A stretch of DNA of 32,602 nucleotides from Asaia bogorensis (GTDB taxonomy: Bacteria > Pseudomonadota > Alphaproteobacteria > Acetobacterales > Acetobacteraceae). Location of the stretch: positions 1 through 32,602 of the forward strand of contig CAMCZJ010000003.1 of assembly GCA_945886995.1 (NCBI GenBank), given 5' to 3'. Positions within the stretch are counted from its first letter, which is position 1; each line of letters opens with the position of its first letter. A program made the translations under genes and the position numbers. Below are positions 7,613 through 14,153 of this stretch, piece after piece. The notes below the pieces were generated by a model, which saw only the letters and a list, made by a program, of their open reading frames with translations, had not been told where the DNA came from and did no database searches.

Positions 7613-7692
7613 TTTTCTGAGGAGACCCTACACGCAAAGCCCCTGCCTATGGCAAGATGCCGAGAGAACCGAACACGAGAGGAGACCACGCC

Positions 7693-8109
7693 ATGCCCCC
7701 GATCCCCGATATCAGCCCCAAGGATACCTGGGATGCATTGGCCGCCGATCAGGATGCCGTGCTGATTGATGTGCGCACGGATGCGGAATGGAATTTTGTG
7801 GGCTTGCCGGACCTGATGGCTCTCGGCAAGCAGGTGGTGCTGATCCCTTGGCAGATTTACCCGTCCATGCAGGTCAATGATGGCTTTGCCCAGCATTTGC
7901 GCGCGGCGGGGCTGACGCCGGATCAGAAGCTGTATTTCATCTGCCGGTCCGGCGCGCGGTCCCAATCGGCGGGGCAGGCAGCGCAGGCGGCGGGCTTTGC
8001 CCATGCCTTCAATGTGGCGGATGGGTTTGAAGGCCCGGTGGATGGCGCCGGGCATCGCGGGAGCGCCGCCGGGTGGAAGGCTTCTGCCCTGCCTTGGCGG
8101 CAGCGTTAA
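7693..8109 (+). CDS. Single-domain rhodanese-like protein
   Basis: A 138-residue rhodanese domain. The N-terminal strand AVLIDVRTDAEWNFVG is the conserved CH2-type segment. The active-site loop is CRSGARS with the persulfide-forming Cys84, and the six-residue loop length fits sulfur transfer. The C-terminal helix AFNVADGFEGPVDGAGHRG is typical of a common alphaproteobacterial group. Such proteins carry sulfane sulfur to acceptors in the cytosol; no signal peptide is seen. The ATG at 7693 follows a good GAGAGGAGA ribosome-binding site; the upstream in-frame start at 7657 does not. It is divergent from the acyl-CoA synthetase and followed after 36 bp by a DUF3237 gene. Confidence 0.9.
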   Translation: MPPIPDISPKDTWDALAADQDAVLIDVRTDAEWNFVGLPDLMALGKQVVLIPWQIYPSMQVNDGFAQHLRAAGLTPDQKLYFICRSGARSQSAGQAAQAAGFAHAFNVADGFEGPVDGAGHRGSAAGWKASALPWRQR

Positions 8110-8145
8110 GGCGCGCCATGCTGGCAGGGTAAGGGAGAAACGCTG

Positions 8146-8613
8146 ATGACCCAATTGCCGCTACAATCCGAATACCTGTTCCGCATGACGCTTGGCGTCG
8201 GCACGCCGCAAATGATTGGCGCGACGCGGAATGGGGAGCTCCGCATCGTCCCCGTCACTGGCGGCACCGTGGCCGGGCCGAAGCTGAATGGCGAAATCAT
8301 GCCGGGGTCGGCGGCGGATTGGCTGCGGGTGGACCCTGATGGCTCGGCGCAAATTGATGTGCGCCTGACGATCCGCGCCGCTTCCGGCAGCATGGTTTTT
8401 CTGGCCTATAATGGCATTCGGCATGGGTCGCCGGCGGCGCTGGCCAAGCTTGCGGCGGGGGAAGCCGTGGACCCTTCCGAGATTTATTTCCGTACGCTGA
8501 TCCGCTTTGAAACCGGGGCCGCGGATTTGGCTTGGATGAACAAGATCATCGCTGTTGGTGTTGGCCAGCGCCCGCCTAGCGGGCCTTGCTATGATGTGTA
8601 CGCGATAAGGTAG
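8146..8613 (+). CDS. DUF3237 (UPF0311) family protein
   Basis: A 155-residue protein matching the DUF3237 beta-barrel family in its layout: LQSEYLFRMTLGVGTPQMIGAT at the N-terminus, VTGGTVAGPKLNGEIMPGSAADWLRVDPDGSAQIDVRLTI in the middle, and EIYFRTLIRFETGAADLAWMNKIIAVGVGQR at the end. The GPKLxGxxxPGGxDW-type segment and the RT-x-xxFETG segment are the usual family landmarks. The family has no established biochemical role. The ATG follows AGGGAGAAACGCTG, a clear ribosome-binding site. It probably shares a transcript with the rhodanese upstream. There is no signal peptide. Confidence 0.82.
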   Translation: MTQLPLQSEYLFRMTLGVGTPQMIGATRNGELRIVPVTGGTVAGPKLNGEIMPGSAADWLRVDPDGSAQIDVRLTIRAASGSMVFLAYNGIRHGSPAALAKLAAGEAVDPSEIYFRTLIRFETGAADLAWMNKIIAVGVGQRPPSGPCYDVYAIR

Positions 8614-8904
8614 CCAGGAAATGCTCGGGTCAAAGGGAGGCCATTTGTGGCCCAGAATATGCGACCACATTAAGGCTTAGAGCATGCCTGCTTGGCGAAC
8701 ACGTGGCCGGCATGATCTCGGAATATTTCACACCATCGTGAGTCCGCCCATTCCGGGCTTCCTTGTTTCCTTGAGCATGTTACCCTTTAGTGCCTGATCC
8801 GCGCAGGTAGAATGCCAAAGCGGTGAATCAGTCGCTCAAACAAGACTAAAGCGCGATCCGCCAAAGCGGGCCACGTTTTAGGGGCAAGACAGGTATGGTG
8901 GCTT
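8614..8904. other. Gene-free stretch between DUF3237 and the receiver gene
   Basis: About 290 bp without a convincing coding region. Base composition looks less GC-rich than the flanks and there is no codon-position pattern. A short GGCCA-TTTG-TGGCC hairpin lies at 8639-8652. A TATGGT hexamer at 8894-8899 could serve as a -10 element for the receiver gene, only 6-9 nt before its GTG/ATG codons. I see no tRNA, transposon end or recognisable small RNA. Confidence 0.4.
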
Positions 8905-9288
8905 GTGATGATGGAACCTCTCGTGGGTCGGCGTGTTTTGTTGGTGGAAGATGAAGCGCTGGTTGCGATGCTGATCGAAGACGCGCTGGATGATGCGGGT
9001 GCCGTCATGATTGGCCCCTTTGCCGCCGTGGCGCCCGCCTTGGCCGCAATCCCTGAGGCAATGCCGGAATTGGCCGTGCTTGACCTTAATCTTGCCGGGG
9101 AATCATCGCTGCCGATTGCCGATGATTTGGCGCTGCGTGGCGTGCCGCTGGTGTTTGCCTCTGGCTATGGCCAAGCCGGGTTGCCGCCGCGCTTCCGCAA
9201 CAGGCCCATGCTGGCCAAACCCTTCGACCCGGCGGAATTGATTGCTGTACTCACCAATCTTTGGGAAGCAGCGCAGCCAAGCGACTGA
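8905..9288 (+). CDS. Stand-alone response regulator receiver domain protein
   Basis: A 127-residue protein that is only a CheY-like receiver, with no output domain. The acidic pocket is in RVLLVEDEALVAM, the phospho-acceptor is Asp60 in AVLDLNLAGE, and the conserved Lys105 is in MLAKPFDPAEL. The Thr/Ser switch position is in PLVFASGYG. Single receivers of this subtype (FASGYG) in alphaproteobacteria usually act in phosphorelays with HWE/HisKA2-type kinases. No histidine kinase is nearby, so the partner is unlinked. The start is uncertain: GTG at 8905 or the ATGs at 8908 and 8911 are equally possible, with a purine-poor upstream region. Confidence 0.85.
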   Translation: MMMEPLVGRRVLLVEDEALVAMLIEDALDDAGAVMIGPFAAVAPALAAIPEAMPELAVLDLNLAGESSLPIADDLALRGVPLVFASGYGQAGLPPRFRNRPMLAKPFDPAELIAVLTNLWEAAQPSD

Positions 9289-9295
9289 AAATATC

Positions 9296-9970
9296 TCAGC
9301 GCCGCGCTGCCAATTGCTTATTCTCAAGCCGGCTCAATAGCCGCACCACGGGCCAAAGCAGGATGAAGTAGATAATGGCCGCCGCGACAATGGGCGAGGC
9401 ATTATACGTCACGCTTTGCGCCTGCCGTGCCTGAAACAGCAATTCGGGCAAAGCGACGACTGAGGCGATGGAGGTAAGTTTCACCACCTCAAGCGTATTC
9501 GAAATCAAATCAGGCAGTACATTGCGCACCGCCTGGGGCAGCACGATGAAGCGCAGGGTCTGCGCCGCAGTGAGGCCCGTGCTGCGTGCCGCTTCCACTT
9601 GGCCGCGCGGCACGCTTTCAATGCCAGCACGCAGGATCTCGCCGTAATAGGCACCGGTATTCAGGAAAAACCCAATCGCCACCGCGCTCCAGGCGCTGAT
9701 CTCAAACCCCAGAAACGGCAGGCCGGCAAAGATGAAAATCAGCAGCACGAGCGGCGGCAAGGCGCGGAAAGTATCCACCCAAACACGCAGCGGCCAACGC
9801 ACCCAGGCTGAGGGCAGGGTGGACAGCACCGCCAGGATGATGCCGCCCAAAAGCCCAAGCGGCACCACCAGCAGCGAAAGCAATAACGTGGCGCGCAGCC
9901 CCGCCCAGAGAATGGGGGAGGCTTCGCGCATGATCCCCCAATTCAGGAAGGCTTCGAGAAAATCCTGCAT
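9296..9970 (-). CDS. Polar amino-acid ABC transporter permease (second subunit)
   Basis: A 224-residue inner-membrane permease of the HisM/GlnP group with about five hydrophobic segments. The cytoplasmic EAA loop that docks on the ATPase is QVEAARSTGLTAAQTLRFIVLPQAVRNVLPDL. The segment TFRALPPLVLLIFIFAGLPFLG is typical of the family. It is the last gene of a four-gene importer operon: binding protein, ATPase, permease, permease. Its ATG lies 2 nt after the stop of the first permease. The two permeases would form a heterodimer. The substrate is a polar or acidic amino acid or a related compound; it cannot be narrowed from the permease. Confidence 0.92.
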   Translation of the reverse strand: MQDFLEAFLNWGIMREASPILWAGLRATLLLSLLVVPLGLLGGIILAVLSTLPSAWVRWPLRVWVDTFRALPPLVLLIFIFAGLPFLGFEISAWSAVAIGFFLNTGAYYGEILRAGIESVPRGQVEAARSTGLTAAQTLRFIVLPQAVRNVLPDLISNTLEVVKLTSIASVVALPELLFQARQAQSVTYNASPIVAAAIIYFILLWPVVRLLSRLENKQLAARR

Positions 9971-9972
9971 GC

Positions 9973-10653
9973 TCAGCGCTTCCAGGCAAAGCGCGTTTCA
10001 ATCCAGCGGCCGAGCAGGACCACGGGAAAGAACAGCACCAGATAAGCCAACGCGCCCAGTGTCAGCGGCGATGGGTTGAAGGAATGGGAAAGGCCGGAGC
10101 TCGCCGCGCCCAGAATATCCGGCACTGCCACCACAGAAGCGAGCGCGGTGCCCTTGGTAATCGCGATGGTGCGGTTGGTGAGCGGCGGGATGGTGAGGCG
10201 CAGCGCCTGCGGCAGCACCACATAGCCAAGGGCTTCCACGAATTTCAGCCCCGTGGAGCGCGCCGCTTCCCATTGCCCCTTCGGCACGCTGGTAATGCCG
10301 GCCCAGAAGATTTCCTCGGAAAAGGCCATGAGAACCAAGGTCAGCGCAAGCCAGGCGGAAGCGAAGCCCGACAATTCCATCCCCATGCTGGGCAGGCCAA
10401 AGAACAGCAGCACGATGATAACCAGCGGCGGCAGGGCGCGGAACAAATCCACCACGAAAATGATCAGCCAATTGAGCGGCCTCAGCCCCAAGGCGCGCAG
10501 CACCGCAAGCGCCAGGCCCGCGATCAGCCCAGCCGCAATGATGCAAAGTGCGAGCACAATCGTGAGCCCAAAGCCTTCGATGATCTTGGGCAGATATTGC
10601 GCCATGACGCGCGCATTGAAGAAGCTGTCAGTAAAGCGTTCCCAGCCTGTCAT
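9973..10653 (-). CDS. Polar amino-acid ABC transporter permease (first subunit)
   Basis: A 226-residue inner-membrane permease homologous to its downstream partner, with the EAA loop QWEAARSTGLKFVEALGYVVLPQALRLTIPPLTN and the family segment LFRALPPLVIIVLLFFGLPSMG. About five membrane helices are visible. It starts 6 nt after the stop of the ATPase gene and ends 2 nt before the next permease. The conserved gene order and matched length (224 and 226 aa) indicate a heterodimeric HAAT-family channel. Confidence 0.92.
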   Translation of the reverse strand: MTGWERFTDSFFNARVMAQYLPKIIEGFGLTIVLALCIIAAGLIAGLALAVLRALGLRPLNWLIIFVVDLFRALPPLVIIVLLFFGLPSMGMELSGFASAWLALTLVLMAFSEEIFWAGITSVPKGQWEAARSTGLKFVEALGYVVLPQALRLTIPPLTNRTIAITKGTALASVVAVPDILGAASSGLSHSFNPSPLTLGALAYLVLFFPVVLLGRWIETRFAWKR

Positions 10654-10659
10654 GGCGGA

Positions 10660-11406
10660 TCAGTGACGCTCGATCTGGCTGATGAAGGCGCGGAGTCTTT
10701 CATGGCGCGGTGTGCTGAAAAGCTCAGCCGGCGGGCCTTGTTCTACGATCTCGCCATCGGCCATGAAGACCACACGATCTGCAGCGGCGCGGGCGAAGCT
10801 CATTTCATGGCTGACCACGACCATGGTCATGCCGTCTTCGCGCAATTCGCGCATCACGGCCAGCACACCGCCGACCAATTCAGGATCAAGCGCGCTGGTG
10901 GGTTCGTCAAACAACATCACGCGGGGTTCAAGCGCGATGGACCGCGCAATGGCGACACGCTGCTGCTGGCCGCCGGAAAGCTGGCTTGGGTAGTGATCCG
11001 CGCGATCGGCCAAATGCACGCGGTCCAACGCCCGCTGGGCGCGGGCTTCGGCTTCGGACTTGTCCAACCCCTGCACCTTGCGCAGCGCCAGCATTACATT
11101 CCCAAGCGCGGTCATATGCGGATAAAGATTGAAGGATTGGAACACCATGCCAATCCGCTGCCGCGCCTTGTTGATATCCGTCCGCGCATCCAGCATGTCT
11201 ATGCCATCCACGATGATGGAACCGCTGGACGGTTCCTCCAGCCGGTTCAGGCAGCGTAGCAGGGTGGATTTGCCGGACCCCGAAGGCCCGATCACGAAGA
11301 CAAGCTGGCGTTCTTCCACCGTGAAATCCACGCCCCGCAAAACATGCAGGGCGCCGAAATGCTTGTGGATGGCGCGTGCTTCGACAATGGGGTGGGCGGG
11401 TTTCAT
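10660..11406 (-). CDS. Polar amino-acid ABC transporter ATP-binding protein (GlnQ/HisP type)
   Basis: A 248-residue cytosolic ATPase. Walker A is GPSGSGKST, the Q-loop is VFQSFNLYPHMTALGN, the signature is LSGGQQQRVAIARS, Walker B is VMLFDEPTSALDPE and the switch His is in VVVSHEMSFARAAADR. The phrase LYPHMTALGNVMLALRKVQG is characteristic of the amino-acid importer ATPases. It starts 28 nt after the stop of the binding-protein gene and precedes two permeases. It powers import of the ligand captured by that binding protein. Confidence 0.94.
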   Translation of the reverse strand: MKPAHPIVEARAIHKHFGALHVLRGVDFTVEERQLVFVIGPSGSGKSTLLRCLNRLEEPSSGSIIVDGIDMLDARTDINKARQRIGMVFQSFNLYPHMTALGNVMLALRKVQGLDKSEAEARAQRALDRVHLADRADHYPSQLSGGQQQRVAIARSIALEPRVMLFDEPTSALDPELVGGVLAVMRELREDGMTMVVVSHEMSFARAAADRVVFMADGEIVEQGPPAELFSTPRHERLRAFISQIERH

Positions 11407-11434
11407 GCCCGCCGCGCCCGATACGCGCTTGGCA

Positions 11435-12271
11435 TCAGCAGCGCGGGTTCTGCGGTGTGGGATCGTAGCCTGGCAGATCAGGCGGGCCGTAGCCGGGGAA
11501 TTCCATCACTTCCGCCTGATCAGGGCCGGGCTTATTGCCGAACCATTTTTCAGAAAGTGTCGCGATAGTGCCATCGCGCTTCATGCAGGTCAGCACATCT
11601 TCAACCTGGTTGCGCATGGCGGCGCTATCCTTGCGGAAGGGCGTGCCCCAATGCATGCGCGTGCCGGGCAGCACGAAATCCGCGATATACTGCGGCGTGC
11701 GAGACGCCGAATAACGCACCACGGTATTGCCAGACAGGTTCGCGAAGGCGCGGCCCTGGATCACGGCTTGTACCGCATCGGGCTGCGTATCAAAGGCAAG
11801 GAGCGTCAGGTTCAGGCGCGCAGCATTGGCCGTAACCCAGTTTTCATAAGGCGTGCCCTTGTTCACACTGATGGTCTTGCCGCGCAGATCTTCTTCGGAC
11901 TTGATGGGCGGCGTGCCGCGGCGGATGCCGAATTGAAGCTCTGTCCAGATATAGCCTTCGGTGAACAGCAGCGCTTCGGCGCGTTCGCGCGTGACCGTGG
12001 TGGGCGCGCAAAGGAAATCATAGCGGCCGGCATTCATGGCTGGAATAAGGCCGGAAAAGGAAGCGCTTTCGATCACAATCTCGCGCCCCATCCGCTTGGC
12101 GACTTCGCGGAACAGGTCAATCTGAAAACCCTGCACGCCGCCTTGTAGCGACGGGAAGGCATGTGGGGCGAAAGTGCCATCAACCCCGCAGCGGAGCGGC
12201 GCCTGGCCCTGGGCCAAAGCGGGCCCGGCAAGGGCAGCGGAAAGCAGGGCGGCAGCCAGAAAACGGCGCAT
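11435..12271 (-). CDS. Periplasmic amino-acid-type substrate-binding protein
   Basis: A 278-residue family 3 solute-binding protein (PBP2 fold). Residues 1-20 form a signal peptide (MRRFLAAALLSAALAGPALA, then QG). Family landmarks: LRCGVDGTFAPHAFP, GFQIDLFREVAKRMG, the domain-1 motif PAMNAGRYDFLCAPTTVTRERAEALLFTEGY, and LRGKTISVNKGTPYENWV. The usual amino-acid-binding Arg lies near TVTRERA. Near the C-terminus DGTIATLSEKWFGNKP is typical. A short tail with Pro and a terminal Cys follows. It is the promoter-proximal gene of the four-gene importer, with the ribosome-binding site AGAAGGAGG just upstream of the ATG. Confidence 0.93.
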   Translation of the reverse strand: MRRFLAAALLSAALAGPALAQGQAPLRCGVDGTFAPHAFPSLQGGVQGFQIDLFREVAKRMGREIVIESASFSGLIPAMNAGRYDFLCAPTTVTRERAEALLFTEGYIWTELQFGIRRGTPPIKSEEDLRGKTISVNKGTPYENWVTANAARLNLTLLAFDTQPDAVQAVIQGRAFANLSGNTVVRYSASRTPQYIADFVLPGTRMHWGTPFRKDSAAMRNQVEDVLTCMKRDGTIATLSEKWFGNKPGPDQAEVMEFPGYGPPDLPGYDPTPQNPRC

Positions 12272-12376
12272 TGAGACCTCCTTCTAATCGGTCGAGAGGG
12301 CGGACAGTCTCAGAACTGGGTGCTTCTGTCCATGGAGCCTTGCCACGAAACTGCCTTTCTATGGTCGCGCTGCTGC

Positions 12377-12389
12377 CCTGCTGAGCAGG
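12377..12389. promoter_or_regulatory. Short palindrome upstream of the amino-acid importer
   Basis: CCTGCTGAGCAGG is a perfect 13-nt palindrome (6-bp arms around a G) about 106 nt upstream of the binding-protein start and 36 nt upstream of the small membrane-protein ORF. It could be an operator between the divergent genes, but a short palindrome is expected by chance at this GC content. Confidence 0.2.
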
Positions 12390-12424
12390 TTTAAGGATAG
12401 CCTGAACGATGAATGAGCAGGTAA

Positions 12425-12610
12425 ATGTTTGCCCTTGGACTGATTGGTGCTGGTGTGCTGTGTGATCTGGTGCTGGTGGCGCTTTTGCTGGGCGATGCCA
12501 CGGCGCCGGGCCGCTTTTCACATGCCGCGGTGGCGCTGCTCGCCCTTTGTGGGGGCGGGCTGAAGCTTGGTGGAATGTTGCTGCTGGAACCGCGCCGCCG
12601 GGTGGGGTGA
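12425..12610 (+). CDS. Small two-helix membrane protein, hypothetical
   Basis: A 61-residue ORF with two hydrophobic segments (about residues 2-21 and 32-53) and a basic end, EPRRRVG. This suggests a tiny inner-membrane protein with a short loop. AGCAGG lies 4 nt before the ATG as a weak ribosome-binding site. It occupies the only space between the divergent importer promoter and the convergent Nudix gene, ending 14 nt before that gene's stop. No family is recognised. It may be a chance frame, since GC-rich DNA yields hydrophobic ORFs easily. Confidence 0.45.
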   Translation: MFALGLIGAGVLCDLVLVALLLGDATAPGRFSHAAVALLALCGGGLKLGGMLLLEPRRRVG

Positions 12611-12624
12611 GGGCGCGCGGCCAT

Positions 12625-13323
12625 TCAACGCTCCACCCGCCGATCATCCATCCCACGAAAGACGATCAATTCGCGCTTGGCGCGCGCCGCTTCGGGAAGC
12701 GCAAGCCATTCCAAAAACTCCCCCATGACGCGCGCCGTGATGGTCGCGACATTATGGGCATGCGCCGCTTCCGGGCTGTACCAACCAAGCTTTTCCAATT
12801 CGCCGGAACCTTGAATGGAACCATGCACGGCTTCCGCCGGCGCGATCAAAAAGCGCGCATGAAAGCGAATGGGCCGGCCCGTGGGGGTGATGGCGCGACA
12901 TAAATAATCCAGCGCGCCCAAGGCCGCCGCCACGCCGTCACCGCGTTTTTCACCCAGCACCAGTCCGGTTTCCTCAAACAACTCCCGCGCTGCGGCAATG
13001 CCCAAGGCGCGCGCCCGCGCTGGTGTAGCGCGGCGTTCCAGCAAGCGCCTTGGCTCCACACGCAATTCAGTGATGGCGGGGCCGCGATGGTCATCGGGGT
13101 CCACGCGCCCGCCGGGAAAGACCATGACATCCGGCATGAAGCGATGCCCAGCATGGCGCTTGCCCATCAGCAATTCGGGGCCTTTGCGGCTTTGCCGCCA
13201 GACAATCAGGCTTGCCGCATCACGCGGACGCGCGGTGCGGGCGCGCGGGCTGCGCTTGCCTTCAACATCGGCTCCGCCGGGATTATCGGCGGTGGGGTCT
13301 TCGCGGCGCGGGCGTTCAGTCAA
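12625..13323 (-). CDS. Nudix hydrolase
   Basis: A protein of about 232 residues with a Nudix box whose core reads AARELFEETGLVL (RExxEExG, the metal-binding helix) and a preceding FPGGRVDPDDH strand-loop. The segment between them is long, as in the NUDT19/NUDT8-like group that hydrolyses CoA or nucleoside diphosphate derivatives. The end MGEFLEWLALPEAARAKRELIVFRG is typical of alphaproteobacterial members. The start is uncertain: I favour the TTG at 13323, which overlaps the upstream nitroreductase stop and has GGGGG about 8 nt upstream. The longer frame to 13485 would lie wholly within the nitroreductase gene. It is probably the last gene of a five-gene minus-strand operon. Confidence 0.85.
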   Translation of the reverse strand: MTERPRREDPTADNPGGADVEGKRSPRARTARPRDAASLIVWRQSRKGPELLMGKRHAGHRFMPDVMVFPGGRVDPDDHRGPAITELRVEPRRLLERRATPARARALGIAAARELFEETGLVLGEKRGDGVAAALGALDYLCRAITPTGRPIRFHARFLIAPAEAVHGSIQGSGELEKLGWYSPEAAHAHNVATITARVMGEFLEWLALPEAARAKRELIVFRGMDDRRVER

Positions 13324-14128
13324 GCTCAAACCCCCGGCTGCGTAGCCAGGCGCGAAAGCCAAAGCGCTCCGGCACGGAAAGCTGCCGCGCGGCATTTTCA
13401 GACCAGGTGCAGCCTTCCGGCGCAGGGCCATGGATTTCTGGATAGCGCGGCTTCTGGCGTGGGCGGAGCGCATCATAAGCGGCAATCGCTTCTGCCTCCG
13501 CCGCGCTGGAATAGGCTTCGCGGTGGATTACCACTGAAGGCGGCAGGCGTGGTGTCACTTCATTGCGCGCAACGGGCCAGCCGAGTGACAAGCCCGCCAC
13601 GGGGTAAACGCCCTTGGGCAACGCAAACAAAGGCGCCACTTTTTCAATATGGCTGCGCACATAGGAAATGGGGCAGGTGCCAAGCCCCGCCGCATCCGCC
13701 GCCGCAATCGCAGCACCCAAAGCCAGCGCCGCATCCACTGCCGTATTCAGGAAAGTGTCCATGTTATTATTGGCGTGTTCTCGCCCATGAAGCGCACAAG
13801 CCGCCTGGCCGCGCCGCATATCGCCGCAGAAAATCAGCAGCACCGGCGCATCCTTGATCCAGGGCATGGTGCCGATCCAATCCGCCACCTTCGCGATCTT
13901 CACCGGATCTCGCGTGACGATAATGGAATATTGCTGCAGGTCGGATTTCGAAGGTGCTGATTGCGCCGCCGCCAGCACGGTATCCAGCAATGCTTCACTC
14001 ACCGCCTCAGCGGCATAGCGGCGCGTGACGCGACGATCCAAAAGCACGGCAAGCGCGGGCGGCACTGCCTCGGGCGGGGTGAAGGGGAGCGACCCATAGC
14101 GGGCGCGGATCAAATCTTCGGGCTTCAT
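13316..14128 (-). CDS. Nitroreductase-family FMN oxidoreductase
   Basis: A 270-residue nitroreductase-fold flavoprotein. The FMN phosphate-binding stretch is LLDRRVTRRYAAEAVSEALLDTVLAAAQSAPSKSDLQQY, with Arg pairs and the APS-x-x-x-Q segment. A second FMN segment is in LGLG-like ALGAAIAAADAAGLGTCPISYVR, and GLSLGWP is the usual C-terminal landmark. Such enzymes reduce nitroaromatics, quinones or flavin with NAD(P)H; the physiological substrate is not evident. I choose the ATG at 14128 (TGGGGAT upstream) over the in-frame start at 14182, which would overlap the acyl-CoA ligase gene. It follows that gene by 25 nt and overlaps the Nudix gene. Confidence 0.88.
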   Translation of the reverse strand: MKPEDLIRARYGSLPFTPPEAVPPALAVLLDRRVTRRYAAEAVSEALLDTVLAAAQSAPSKSDLQQYSIIVTRDPVKIAKVADWIGTMPWIKDAPVLLIFCGDMRRGQAACALHGREHANNNMDTFLNTAVDAALALGAAIAAADAAGLGTCPISYVRSHIEKVAPLFALPKGVYPVAGLSLGWPVARNEVTPRLPPSVVIHREAYSSAAEAEAIAAYDALRPRQKPRYPEIHGPAPEGCTWSENAARQLSVPERFGFRAWLRSRGFELD

Positions 14129-14153
14129 ATCCCCAAACTGGCACCGCCCCGGG

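Noticed and set aside
5950..8154. Longer acyl-CoA synthetase start at 8154
   Set aside because: The extension runs antisense through the whole rhodanese gene; the ATG at 7578 has a strong ribosome-binding site and the family N-terminus.
10084..11259. A 391-codon open frame on the plus strand
   Set aside because: It is antisense to the importer ATPase and permease, with no recognisable domain and a composition typical of a shadow frame.
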